Notes under the pieces: model-generated
Told to the model about the DNA's origin: nothing
What the model saw: the letters and a program-made list of their open reading frames with translations, nothing else
The model's database searches: none
NCBI GenBank assembly: GCA_966112795.1
Contig: CBHWED010000021.1
Coordinates: forward strand, 1-24,637
Length of the DNA stretch: 24,637 nucleotides
Origin: Croceibacterium_A sp966112795
Lineage (GTDB): Bacteria; Pseudomonadota; Alphaproteobacteria; Sphingomonadales; Sphingomonadaceae
Direction: 5' to 3'
Translations under genes and position numbers: made by a program
Shown: positions 15,360 to 23,474 of the stretch, in pieces
Numbering within the stretch: position 1 is the stretch's first letter
Layout: every line of letters starts with the position of its first letter

Positions 15360-16487
15360 ATGCGTGCCGAAGGGCAGGCCCATATCGACCGGATCGAAGC
15401 GGCACTGGCGCTGGTGCGCCGCTCGCTCGACTGGGACCGCGCGGTGCGCCGCCTCGACGAGCTCAATGCCCGGGTCGAGGACCCGACGCTGTGGGACAAT
15501 CCGAAGCAGGCCGAGGAGGTCATGCGCGAGCGCCGCCGGCTCGAGGCCTCGATCGGCACGGTCAACGAGATCACCCGCGAGATGAACGACGCGGTCGAGT
15601 TCGTCGAGCTCGGCGAGATGGAAGGCGACGACGCGGTCGTCGCCGAGGGCCTCTCGTCGCTGCACAAGCTCGCCGAGCGGGCCGATGCCGACAAGGTCCA
15701 GGCGCTGCTCGGTGGCGAGGCCGACGGCAACGACACCTACCTCGAGATCCACGCCGGCGCCGGCGGGACCGAGAGTCAGGACTGGGCCGAGATACTGCTG
15801 CGCATGTACAGCCGCTGGGCCGAGCGCAGGGGCTTCAAGGTCGAAGTGGTCGAGTACGGCGCGGGCGAGCAGGCGGGCATCAAGTCCGCGACGCTGCTGA
15901 TCAAGGGCGAGAACGCCTACGGTTACGCCAAGACCGAAAGCGGCGTTCACCGGCTCGTGCGGATCAGTCCCTACGACAGCGCCGCGCGACGCCACACCAG
16001 CTTCTCGAGCGTGTGGGTCTATCCGGTGATCGACGACAATATCGAGATCGAGATCAACGAGAGCGATCTCAAGATCGATACCTACCGCGCCAGCGGCGCC
16101 GGCGGGCAGCACATCAATACGACCGATTCCGCGGTCCGCATCACCCACGTGCCGAGCGGGATCGTCGTCGCCAGCCAGCACGATCGCAGCCAGCACAAGA
16201 ACCGCGCGACGGCGATGAACATGCTCAAGGCGCGGCTCTACGAGGCCGAGCTGGCCAAGCGCGAGGCCGCGGCGGGCAGCGAGTACGAGGCCAAGACCGA
16301 AATCGGCTGGGGCCACCAGATCCGCAGCTACGTCCTCCAGCCGTACCAGCTGGTCAAGGACCTCAGGACCGGCACGACCTCGACCAGCCCGGGCGACGTG
16401 CTCGACGGCGAGATCGACGACTTCATCGCCGCCGCGCTGGCGCAGCGCGTGACCGGCGAGACGGTCGAAGTGGAGGACGTGGACTAA
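15360..16487 (+). CDS. prfB: Peptide chain release factor 2
   Basis: RF2 releases peptides at UGA and UAA stops on the ribosome. The 375-residue protein has the N-terminal coiled domain with DPTLWDNPKQAEEVM, the recognition loop RISPYDSAARRHTSF (SPY where E. coli has SPF), and the catalytic GGQ in RASGAGGQHINTTDSAVR. A GGAG lies about 9 bases before the ATG at 15360. The frame is continuous through RRSLDWDRAVRRLDELNA, where E. coli and many bacteria have the in-frame UGA of the programmed +1 frameshift, so autoregulation by frameshifting is absent. The methyltransferase gene starts 6 bases after the stop and is probably cotranscribed. Confidence 0.97.
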   Translation: MRAEGQAHIDRIEAALALVRRSLDWDRAVRRLDELNARVEDPTLWDNPKQAEEVMRERRRLEASIGTVNEITREMNDAVEFVELGEMEGDDAVVAEGLSSLHKLAERADADKVQALLGGEADGNDTYLEIHAGAGGTESQDWAEILLRMYSRWAERRGFKVEVVEYGAGEQAGIKSATLLIKGENAYGYAKTESGVHRLVRISPYDSAARRHTSFSSVWVYPVIDDNIEIEINESDLKIDTYRASGAGGQHINTTDSAVRITHVPSGIVVASQHDRSQHKNRATAMNMLKARLYEAELAKREAAAGSEYEAKTEIGWGHQIRSYVLQPYQLVKDLRTGTTSTSPGDVLDGEIDDFIAAALAQRVTGETVEVEDVD

Positions 16488-16493
16488 CCGGGC

Positions 16494-17243
16494 ATGCGCG
16501 GCCGCCTCGCCTTCGCCCTGATCGCCGCGGTTGCGCTGGCGAACCTCGCCGGCTGCAAGCCGGCGGCCGACGCCGACCGGCCGGAGACCGCGCGCGACTT
16601 TCCGCGCGCGTTCCGGCCCGTCTCCGAGCTCGGCGGCAACGGCTTCTCGACCGAGGAGCAGCGCGACGACCGCAACGAGGCCAACACGGTGATGGACCTC
16701 GCCAACATCAGCGAGGGCATGACCGTGGCCGACATCGGCGCGGGCGAGGGGTACTACACCGTGCGCCTCGCCGAGCGGGTCGGGCCGCGCGGTCGCGTGC
16801 TGGCGCAGGACATCGACCGCGACGTGATCAACCGGCTGGCGCAGCGCGTGCTGCGCGAACGGCTCGACAATGTCTCGGTCCGGCTCGGCACGCCCGACGA
16901 CCCGAAACTGCCGGCGAACAGCTTCGACCGGATCTTCATGGTCCACATGTACCACGAGATCCAGGAGCCTTACGCATTCCTCTGGAACATGCGCCCGGCG
17001 CTGCGTAAGGACGGACAGGTGATCGTGGTCGACGTCGATCGCCCGACCGACGAGCACGGGATTCCGCCGCAGCTGCTGTTCTGCGAATTCGCGGCGGTCG
17101 GTTTCGAACTCGTCGAATTTGTTAGCAAGCCCGAACTCGCGGGCTATTATGCGCAATTCAAGGCGGTCGGCGAACGGCCGGAGCCTTCTCAGATAGTCCC
17201 CTGTGGCGCACAGGGCCAAAACAAGGGGAGCGCGCCCGGTTGA
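16494..17243 (+). CDS. Class I SAM-dependent methyltransferase with lipoprotein signal
   Basis: A 249-residue protein in two parts. Residues 1-21 form a lipoprotein signal: Arg-rich start, hydrophobic ALIAAVALAN, and the lipobox LAGC with C21. From about 60 comes a Rossmann methyltransferase domain: motif I VADIGAGEGYYTVRLAERVG (78-97), the acidic end of strand 2 in VLAQDID, and DRIFMVHMYHEI around motif IV. SAM is not normally available outside the cytoplasm, so a lipid-anchored periplasmic methyltransferase is odd. Either the fold has another role, or the hydrophobic start is misleading. A downstream start such as M67 would destroy the N-terminal helix. It begins 6 bases after prfB and ends 22 bases before the next gene. 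Confidence 0.8.
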   Translation: MRGRLAFALIAAVALANLAGCKPAADADRPETARDFPRAFRPVSELGGNGFSTEEQRDDRNEANTVMDLANISEGMTVADIGAGEGYYTVRLAERVGPRGRVLAQDIDRDVINRLAQRVLRERLDNVSVRLGTPDDPKLPANSFDRIFMVHMYHEIQEPYAFLWNMRPALRKDGQVIVVDVDRPTDEHGIPPQLLFCEFAAVGFELVEFVSKPELAGYYAQFKAVGERPEPSQIVPCGAQGQNKGSAPG

Positions 17244-17265
17244 GGCGCGCCAGCAGGAACGGAAA

Positions 17266-18672
17266 ATGGCATTCAAGGGTTTGAAACCCATTGTTTATGG
17301 TGGTCGTGAAGTTTGGCCGCTGATCGAAGGCGGTAAGGGCGTTTCGGCGACCAATCACATGAGCTCGGGCGCTTGGGCGGCGGCCGGAGGAATCGGCACG
17401 GTCAGCGCGGTCAACGCCGACAGCTACGACGCCGAAGGGCGCATCATCCCGCAGATCTATGACCAGCTGACCCGCCTCGAGCGGCACGAGCAGCTGATCC
17501 GTTATGCGATCGACGGCGCCGTCGAACAGGTGCGCCGCGCTTACGACGTCGCCAGCGGCCATGGCGCGATCAACATCAACGTGCTGTGGGAAATGGGCGG
17601 GGCGCAGCAGGTGCTCGAGGGCGTGCTCGAGAAGACCCGCGGGCTCGTCGCCGGCGTGACCTGCGGCGCGGGCATGCCCTATCGCCTGAGCGAGATCGCC
17701 GCGCGCTACAACGTCAACTACCTGCCGATCATCAGCTCGGCGCGCGCCTTCCGCGCGCTGTGGAAGCGCGCCTATCACAAAGTCAGCGAGCTCATGGCCG
17801 CGGTGGTCTACGAGGACCCGTGGCTCGCCGGCGGGCACAATGGCCTGTCCAACGCCGAGGACCCGCTCAAGCCCGAGGATCCCTATCCGCGCGTCAAGGT
17901 CCTGCGCGAGACGATGCGCGCCGAGGGCATTTCCGACGACGTGCCGATCATCATGGCCGGCGGCGTGTGGTACTTGCGCGAGTGGGACCACTGGATCGAC
18001 AATCCCGAGCTCGGCCAGATCGCCTTCCAGTACGGCACGCGGCCGCTGCTGACCGAGGAAAGCCCGATCCCGCAGGGCTGGAAGGACCGCCTGCGCACGC
18101 TCGACGAGGGCGACGTGCTGCTGCATCGCTTCTCGCCGACCGGGTTCTACAGCTCGGCGGTGCGCAACCCGTTCCTGCGCAGCCTCGAAGGCCGCAGCGA
18201 GCGGCAGATCCCCTATTCGCGTGTCGAGGCGGGCGAGCACACCGTGCAGCTCGACGTCGGCGTGAAGGGCAAGAACTTCTGGGTCGCCCCGCGCGACCGC
18301 GACCGGGCGCGGGTATGGTTCGCCGCCGGCTTCACCGAGGCGCTCAAGACCCCCGACGACACGGTGGTGTTCGTCACCCCCGACGAGCGCGCGGTGATCC
18401 GCGAGGACCAGGCCGCGTGCATGGGCTGCCTGTCGCACTGCGGGTTCTCGTCGTGGAAGGACCACGACGACTACTCGACCGGCCGCCTGGCCGACCCGCG
18501 CAGCTTCTGCATTCAGAAGACCTTGCAGGACATCGCCCACGGCGGCGACACCGAGCAGAACCTGATGTTCGCCGGCCACGCGGCATACCGCTTCAAGCAG
18601 GACCCGTTCTATTCGAACAACTTCACCCCGACGGTGAAGCAGCTGGTCGACCGCATCCTGACGGGGGACTGA
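17266..18672 (+). CDS. Nitronate monooxygenase-like flavoprotein with C-terminal four-cysteine motif
   Basis: A 468-residue protein of the NPD/nitronate monooxygenase TIM-barrel family, which uses FMN. Seen are an early glycine-rich FMN segment, GAGMPYRLSEIAARY (134-148), GGHNG (189-193), AGGVWYLREW (231-240) and a phosphate-binding FQYGTRP (254-260). Typical members are about 320-380 residues; here a further domain follows with CMGCLSHC (C385, C388, C392) and C415 in SFCIQKTL. That pattern could hold a [4Fe-4S] cluster or zinc. The ATG at 17266 follows AGGAACGGA and matches the family start. It is probably the last gene of a prfB-methyltransferase-flavoprotein run. The substrate is unknown; enoyl-reductase-like or nitronate chemistry are both possible for this superfamily. 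Confidence 0.85.
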   Translation: MAFKGLKPIVYGGREVWPLIEGGKGVSATNHMSSGAWAAAGGIGTVSAVNADSYDAEGRIIPQIYDQLTRLERHEQLIRYAIDGAVEQVRRAYDVASGHGAININVLWEMGGAQQVLEGVLEKTRGLVAGVTCGAGMPYRLSEIAARYNVNYLPIISSARAFRALWKRAYHKVSELMAAVVYEDPWLAGGHNGLSNAEDPLKPEDPYPRVKVLRETMRAEGISDDVPIIMAGGVWYLREWDHWIDNPELGQIAFQYGTRPLLTEESPIPQGWKDRLRTLDEGDVLLHRFSPTGFYSSAVRNPFLRSLEGRSERQIPYSRVEAGEHTVQLDVGVKGKNFWVAPRDRDRARVWFAAGFTEALKTPDDTVVFVTPDERAVIREDQAACMGCLSHCGFSSWKDHDDYSTGRLADPRSFCIQKTLQDIAHGGDTEQNLMFAGHAAYRFKQDPFYSNNFTPTVKQLVDRILTGD

Positions 18673-18694
18673 GCCGGTCTGGCAAGCTTGGGTT

Positions 18695-18726
18695 CACTTG
18701 CGCCGCCGATAGCTGGCGGCCAAGTG
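18695..18726 (+). terminator. Strong stem-loop between the flavoprotein gene and the TbpB-like gene
   Basis: CACTTG (18695-18700) and GCCGCC (18702-18707) pair with GGCGGC (18715-18720) and CAAGTG (18721-18726): 12 bp with a single bulged C at 18701 and a 7-base loop. It starts 22 bases after the flavoprotein stop. The stem strength suggests transcript termination, but no T-run follows, so it could also be a 3' stabiliser. Confidence 0.5.
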
Positions 18727-18763
18727 GTGACAGCCGCACAATTGATTCGACGGGAGTGAGCGC

Positions 18764-19789
18764 ATGAGAGTGGTGTTGGGCAGCCTGGTCGGTGTCCTGA
18801 GTCTGACGCTGGCGGCCTGTGGCGGCGATTCGTCCAATCCCACGCCCACGCCGACCCCGACCCCGACGAGCACGCCGACGCCGACGCCGACGCCCGTCCC
18901 GATCGCCTACACGACCAGCGAGGCCGGGCTGCAGTACACCACCGTAGGTGGCGTGCAGCGCGTGGCCAACACGCACTCGGTCGCACCCGCAATGGGCGGC
19001 GTGTTCAAGTTCGACCCGGCGCAGAACGGCTACATCTACACGCTGCTCAACGGGTCGGTGAATCCGTCGGCCACCGAAGACGTGATCTTCACGCCGACGA
19101 GCAGCAAGGTCTGCGATATCGAGGCCCTGTGCTTCGGTGGCGGGTTCGTGTTCCAGCAAGTCCCCGGCGGGACCGGCAAGTACTACATGAGCCGCTTCAT
19201 CGCCGGGTCGGCGAATCCGCTGCTGGTGCTCAACTACACCGCCTTCGGCACGTTCGAGGAAGCGATCCAGGCCGATGCCAACACGCCGCCGCTGAACGTC
19301 GACCTGCGGCCCTACGCCTACGGGGTGACCTCGCCCGCCGGGGCGATCCCGGCGACCGGCACGGCCACGTTCAACGGCCTCCTCATCGGCCAGGCCACAG
19401 GCGACAAGCCCGGCGCGACCGGTACCTCGAACATCTACAAGCTGAGCGGCACGACCCAGCTGGTCGTCGACTACGCTGCGAAGACGGCGACGCTCAAGCT
19501 GACGGTTCACGGCGACGCGATCGGCTGTGGCACGACCTGCCCGGCCGACATCAACGTGACCTACAATTCGACGGCCGGGACGCTCGCTTCGGGCGTGCTG
19601 ACCTTCACCCTGCCGAACGGCGGGTCGGCGAAGTACTTCCTCGCCGGCGGCACGGCCGCTGACACCGCAAACAACGTCACCGCGGTGGCGCCGATCGAGG
19701 TCGCGGGATCGTTCGTGCTGACCGCGGCCGATCCCAACGAAGCGGCGGTGTCGATGGTGATCGCCGGCGCGGGCAGCGGCACGCGCTAG
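18764..19789 (+). CDS. Transferrin-binding-protein-B-like surface lipoprotein
   Basis: A 341-residue lipoprotein. The signal ends in the lipobox LAAC (C19), followed by a short Gly/Ser spacer and a Pro-Thr linker at 26-46. The rest is a beta-rich, Gly/Thr-rich domain with two cysteine pairs (KVCDIEALC, IGCGTTC). It ends in GSFVLTAADPNEAAV and GAGSGTR, the closing pattern of TbpB-type eight-stranded barrel domains. Proteins of this type are displayed on the outer membrane; known ones bind transferrin, haem or other ligands. The ligand here is unknown. GGAG precedes the ATG at 18764. No TonB receptor or SLAM-type exporter lies beside it. It converges on amtB with a 19-base gap. Confidence 0.75.
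   Translation: MRVVLGSLVGVLSLTLAACGGDSSNPTPTPTPTPTSTPTPTPTPVPIAYTTSEAGLQYTTVGGVQRVANTHSVAPAMGGVFKFDPAQNGYIYTLLNGSVNPSATEDVIFTPTSSKVCDIEALCFGGGFVFQQVPGGTGKYYMSRFIAGSANPLLVLNYTAFGTFEEAIQADANTPPLNVDLRPYAYGVTSPAGAIPATGTATFNGLLIGQATGDKPGATGTSNIYKLSGTTQLVVDYAAKTATLKLTVHGDAIGCGTTCPADINVTYNSTAGTLASGVLTFTLPNGGSAKYFLAGGTAADTANNVTAVAPIEVAGSFVLTAADPNEAAVSMVIAGAGSGTR
18839..18901 (+). repeat. Hexanucleotide tandem repeat encoding a Pro-Thr linker
   Basis: About ten imperfect units of CCGACG / CCGACC / CCCACG encode Pro-Thr pairs, interrupted once by Ser-Thr. The unit is a multiple of three, so gain or loss would change linker length between the lipid anchor and the barrel without shifting frame. Confidence 0.75.
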
Positions 19790-19808
19790 GCGCGACGGCA
19801 AGCCCTGC

Positions 19809-21104
19809 TCAATCGAATTCCCAGCCGCGCTCGCCGTGGCTGGCGATGTCGAGGCCCTGGCGCTCGTCGTCCTCGCTGACCCGCATCGGCAGCAGGCGCG
19901 AGATGGCGAGCGCGATTCCCGCCGTCGCGGCCGCCGACCACAGCGCGACCACGGCCACGCCGAGCACTTGCGCGCCGAACAGCGAGGCGAGCCCCATGCC
20001 TTCGGCATAGCCGGCCCCGCCGAGCGCCGGGGCGCTGAACAGCGCCAGCAGCAGCGAGCCGAGCATGCCGCCGACCCCGTGGACCGCGAACACGTCGAGC
20101 GAATCGTCGATCCTGAGGCGGTTCTTGACCAGCTGGATCGCGAAATAGCAGACCACCGCGGCGGCCGCGCCGATCACGATCGCGGCTCCGGGGGCAACGT
20201 AGCCGGCGGCCGGGGTGATCGCCGCGAGGCCGGCAATCGCGCCGGTGGCGAAGCCGACGGTGGTCGGCTTGCCGAACGTCTTGCGCTCGATCGCCAGCCA
20301 GACGAGCGCCGCGGTCGAAGCCGCGGCGTGGCTGTTGATGATCGCCGCGGCGGCGCCGTCACCGGCGGCGAGCGCCGAGCCGCCGTTGAAGCCGAACCAG
20401 CCGACCCACAGCAGCATCGCGCCGAACATCGTCAGCCCCGGCGCGTGCGGCAGCAGCGCCGGACCGGGGAAGCCCTGGCGCTTGCCGAGCAGCAGCGCGG
20501 CGACGAGCGCCGAGACGCCCGCCGTGGTGTGCACGACGATGCCGCCGGCAAAGTCGAGCGTGCCGAGCCGGGCCAGCCAGCCGCCGCCCCAGACCCAGTG
20601 CGCGACGGGCGCATAGACCATGAGGCCCCACAGCGCGCAGAAGCTCACCACCCACGAGAAGCGCGCGCGGTCGACCCAGGCGCCGATCATCAGCGCCGGC
20701 GTGATCGCCGCGAACGTCAACTGGAACAGCGCAAACGCGCTCTCGGGCACCGTGAGGCCCTCGCGCACCGTGCCGAGGCCGCCGAGCATCCATGCCCGCC
20801 CGCTGCCGAGCAGGCCGCCCGAGGCATCGCCGAACGCGAGCGTGTAGCCGACGACGATCCACGCCAGCGAGGCAACGCCGGTGACCGCGCCGATCTGCAG
20901 CAGCACCGAGAGCACGTTCTTGGCGCGCACCAGCCCGCCGTAGAACAGCCCGAGGCCGGGCAGGGTCATCAGCAGCACGAGCGCGGCCGAGGCGAGAATC
21001 CAGCCGGTGTCGCCGCTGTCGGGGACGGGACCGCCCGGGACTTGCGCCAGGGCTGCGGACGGCACGGCGGCGAGAGCCGCGCTCACGGCAAGTGTACGAA
21101 GCAT
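19809..21104 (-). CDS. amtB: Ammonium transporter
   Basis: A 431-residue Amt/MEP/Rh-family channel in the inner membrane that conducts ammonia or ammonium. Residues 1-20 are a signal peptide (SAALA), then about eleven membrane helices follow. Family marks are GLGLFYGGLVR (50-60), D184 and the pore histidine H192 in LDFAGGIVVHTTAG, and the second pore histidine H342 in LDVFAVHGVGGMLGS. The C-terminal GLDIASHGERGWEFD is the conserved cytoplasmic tail. GAGGGG precedes the ATG at 21104. AmtB is usually paired with its PII blocker GlnK, but no glnK gene is adjacent on either side in this window. No clear sigma-54 promoter was found in the upstream gap. Confidence 0.96.
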   Translation of the reverse strand: MLRTLAVSAALAAVPSAALAQVPGGPVPDSGDTGWILASAALVLLMTLPGLGLFYGGLVRAKNVLSVLLQIGAVTGVASLAWIVVGYTLAFGDASGGLLGSGRAWMLGGLGTVREGLTVPESAFALFQLTFAAITPALMIGAWVDRARFSWVVSFCALWGLMVYAPVAHWVWGGGWLARLGTLDFAGGIVVHTTAGVSALVAALLLGKRQGFPGPALLPHAPGLTMFGAMLLWVGWFGFNGGSALAAGDGAAAAIINSHAAASTAALVWLAIERKTFGKPTTVGFATGAIAGLAAITPAAGYVAPGAAIVIGAAAAVVCYFAIQLVKNRLRIDDSLDVFAVHGVGGMLGSLLLALFSAPALGGAGYAEGMGLASLFGAQVLGVAVVALWSAAATAGIALAISRLLPMRVSEDDERQGLDIASHGERGWEFD

Positions 21105-21249
21105 CGTGTTCCCCTCATTCCGCGCTGGCGGCGGATGTCCTGTGCGTCCCTATGACAGGATCGCGCGCGCGGGCAAGCCGCCGCAAGACCGGCAAAAAGC
21201 CTGCGTTCGCGGTTGAAGCGAGGACCATGGGCGCGTTAGGGGAACGCGG

Positions 21250-21711
21250 ATGCGCCGCAGACTCGCCCTGCTCGTCCTCCTGTTCCTCGCCGTGCCTGCC
21301 GCCGCGCAGGAGCGCGAGGTGCCGTACTGGGCCTCGCTGCGTGCCGGCGAGGTCAACATGCGTGTCGGCCCGAGCGAGAATTTCCCGATCGAATGGGTCT
21401 ATCGCCGGCAGGGCCTGCCGGTCAAAGTGGTGCGCGTGCTGCAGGGCTGGCGCCTGGTCGAGGATCCCGACGGCGCGCGCGGCTGGATCGTCGCCCGCCT
21501 GCTCTCGCCCGAGCGCGGCGCGATCGTCGTCGGCGACGGACTTGCCGAGCTGCGCGATGCGGGCGAGCCCGGCGCGCGCGTGCTGTGGCGCGCCGAGCCC
21601 GGCGTGGTCGGCGCGCTCGGCGATTGCGAGGATGGCTGGTGCGAGTTCCTCGTCGGCGGGCGCAAGGGCTGGGTCCGCGCCGCGCGGCTGTGGGGCTCCG
21701 GCGAGCCCTGA
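21250..21711 (+). CDS. Exported SH3-domain protein
   Basis: A 153-residue protein with a Sec signal peptide (1-19, RRRLALLVLLFLAVPAAA). A bacterial SH3 domain at about 26-85 contains LRAGEVNMRVGPSENFPIEWVYRRQGLPVKVV and RGWIVARLL. A second, weaker SH3-like unit at about 90-148 contains DGWCEFLVGGRKGWVRAARLWG. Such proteins are periplasmic and usually bind peptidoglycan or assist wall enzymes. AGGGGA lies just before the ATG at 21250. It diverges from amtB over 145 bp and converges on the small lipoprotein gene. Function beyond the domain call is unknown. Confidence 0.85.
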   Translation: MRRRLALLVLLFLAVPAAAQEREVPYWASLRAGEVNMRVGPSENFPIEWVYRRQGLPVKVVRVLQGWRLVEDPDGARGWIVARLLSPERGAIVVGDGLAELRDAGEPGARVLWRAEPGVVGALGDCEDGWCEFLVGGRKGWVRAARLWGSGEP

Positions 21712-21712
21712 G

Positions 21713-21734
21713 TCCCTCCCGCGAACGGGAGGGA
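21713..21734. terminator. Stem-loop between convergent genes
   Basis: TCCCTCCCG (21713-21721) and CGGGAGGGA (21726-21734) form a perfect 9-bp stem with a CGAA tetraloop. It begins 2 bases after the SH3-protein stop and ends 7 bases before the lipoprotein stop, so it can serve both transcripts. U-runs are lacking on both sides. Confidence 0.55.
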
Positions 21735-21741
21735 AGAGTGC

Positions 21742-22134
21742 TCAGGCCATCTTCCTGACCGTCAGCGGCTCGGACCCGTCGGACGGCGTCGCGATGCGCG
21801 TGCCGTCGGCCTGCGGCTCGCTGAGCGTGAAGCAGAGCTCGGGATGCTCGCCGTTGGCCGGCGTGAAGCAGGTCTTGCCGTCACGATCCGCCCAGGTGCC
21901 GCTTTCGGTCACCGCGCCGGCGGCGTCGGTGTCCTGGTAGGTGCCGTCGGGATTGAGCACCGAGGTCATCTTGGTGCCATCCGCCATCGTCACATCGTAG
22001 GTGCCGGCGGACGATTCCGCTGCGGCGGCGGCCTGCGTGGTTTCGGCGACCACCGGTTCGTCCGACTCTTCGGCGGGATTGCCGCACGCCGCGAGCGCGC
22101 CGGCGAGCGCGGCGACAAAGACCAGTCTCTTCAT
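21742..22134 (-). CDS. Small predicted lipoprotein, function unknown
   Basis: A 130-residue protein with a lipoprotein signal: KRLVFVAALAGALAAC, lipobox LAAC, lipidated C17. An acidic/Ala-rich spacer (about 18-42) follows, then a compact domain: GTYDVTMADGTKMTSVLNPD, GTWADRDGKTCFTP and ELCFTLSEP, with two cysteines that may pair. The ATG at 22134 is supported by a GGAGG 8-10 bases upstream; the longer upstream frame reads as non-coding. I do not recognise a named family, although short lipoproteins of this style are common in sphingomonads. It lies downstream of the thiolase in the same direction but 75 bases away. Confidence 0.8.
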   Translation of the reverse strand: MKRLVFVAALAGALAACGNPAEESDEPVVAETTQAAAAAESSAGTYDVTMADGTKMTSVLNPDGTYQDTDAAGAVTESGTWADRDGKTCFTPANGEHPELCFTLSEPQADGTRIATPSDGSEPLTVRKMA

Positions 22135-22209
22135 GGCATGTCCTCCCCTTGCGAGGAGCCGGAGACTACCACCGCGCCCGGGGCGCACCAAACGCAATCG
22201 CGGGCGCGC

Positions 22210-23406
22210 TTAGGCGAGCTCGATCGCGACTGCAGTGCCTTCGCCGCCGCCGATGCACAGGCTCGCCACGCCGCGCTTGAGGCCCTTCTGCTTGAGCGCG
22301 TTGAGCAGGGTGACGATGATCCGCGTGCCGCTCGCGCCGATCGGGTGGCCGAGCGCGGTCGCGCCGCCGTGCACGTTGATCTTGTCGTGCGGGATGCCGA
22401 TGTCCTTCATCGCGAACATCGCCACGCAGGCGAACGCCTCGTTGACTTCCCACAGGTCGACGTCGGCGACCGACCAGCCGGCCTTGTCGAGCACCTTGCG
22501 GATCGCCCCGACCGGGGCCGTGGTGAAATCCTTCGGCGCCTGCGCATGCGCAGCCATCGCGACGATCCGCGCGACAGGTTCCTTGCCCTGCGCCTTGGCC
22601 ACGCTTTCGCGGGTGATCACCAGCGCGGCCGCGCCGTCGGATATCGAGCTCGAGGTCGCCGCGGTGATCGTGCCCTCCTTGGCGAAAGCGGCGCGCAGCT
22701 CGGGGATCTTCGCCGGGTTGCCCTTGCCGGGCTGCTCGTCGGTGTCGACCGTGACGTCGCCCTTGCGGGTCTTCACGGTGACCGGGACGATCTCGTCGGC
22801 GAACGCGCCGCCCTGGATCGCAGCATTGGCGCGGGCGAGCGATTCAATCGCGTAGGCGTCCATGTCCTGGCGGCTGAGCTGGTATTCGTCGGCCGTGCAC
22901 TGGGCGAAGGTGCCCATCGCGCGGCCTTCCTCGTAGGCATCCTCGAGCCCGTCGAGCGCCATGTGGTCGTAAGCGGTGTCGTGCCCGAAGCGCGCGCCCG
23001 AGCGGTGCTTCTTGAGCAGGTACGGGGCGTTGGTCATGCTCTCCATGCCGCCGGCGACGACGAGGTCGACCGCACCGGTGGCTAGCGCCTCGGCGCCCAT
23101 GATCACCGTCTGCATGCCGCTGCCGCAGACCTTGTTGACCGTGGTCGCCTCGACCGAGGTCGGCAGCCCGGCCTTGATTGCGGCCTGGCGCGCCGGCGCC
23201 TGGCCGAGGCCGGCGGGGAGCACGCAGCCCATGTAGATGCGGTCGATCGCCTCGCCGCTCACCCCGGCGCGCTCGACCGCGGCCTTGACCGCGGTCGCGC
23301 CGAGCTCGGTCGCGGCGACGTCGGCCAGCGCGCCTTGCATGCCGCCCATCGGCGTGCGCGCGTACGAGAGGATGACGACCGGATCGGATTCGCTGAACGT
23401 GGGCAT
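22210..23406 (-). CDS. Acetyl-CoA C-acyltransferase (thiolase)
   Basis: A 398-residue thiolase that condenses two acetyl-CoA or cleaves acetoacetyl-CoA. The acyl-accepting cysteine is C94 in VNKVCGSGMQTV. The NEAF motif is at 322-325, H354 lies in ALGHPIGASG and C384 in SLCIGGGEG, so all active-site residues are present. The length and absence of a fused partner suggest the biosynthetic type (PhaA/AtoB), but thiolase subtypes cannot be told apart safely by eye. The ATG at 23406 gives the normal family start; the Shine-Dalgarno is weak. No phaB or phaC is in the window. A PhaR-like element lies 69 bases upstream and suggests control with polyhydroxybutyrate metabolism. Confidence 0.93.
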   Translation of the reverse strand: MPTFSESDPVVILSYARTPMGGMQGALADVAATELGATAVKAAVERAGVSGEAIDRIYMGCVLPAGLGQAPARQAAIKAGLPTSVEATTVNKVCGSGMQTVIMGAEALATGAVDLVVAGGMESMTNAPYLLKKHRSGARFGHDTAYDHMALDGLEDAYEEGRAMGTFAQCTADEYQLSRQDMDAYAIESLARANAAIQGGAFADEIVPVTVKTRKGDVTVDTDEQPGKGNPAKIPELRAAFAKEGTITAATSSSISDGAAALVITRESVAKAQGKEPVARIVAMAAHAQAPKDFTTAPVGAIRKVLDKAGWSVADVDLWEVNEAFACVAMFAMKDIGIPHDKINVHGGATALGHPIGASGTRIIVTLLNALKQKGLKRGVASLCIGGGEGTAVAIELA

Positions 23407-23474
23407 GGAAGGGCTTTCGCTGAGTGGGGTGGTTCGTCCGTTACGTAGTTATGCGTCGGGGCCAAGGCAATCGG

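Noticed and set aside
21105..21249. GG-N10-GC on the minus strand upstream of amtB, considered as a sigma-54 promoter
   Set aside because: Apart from the GG and GC, the surrounding bases do not fit TGGCAC-N5-TTGC.
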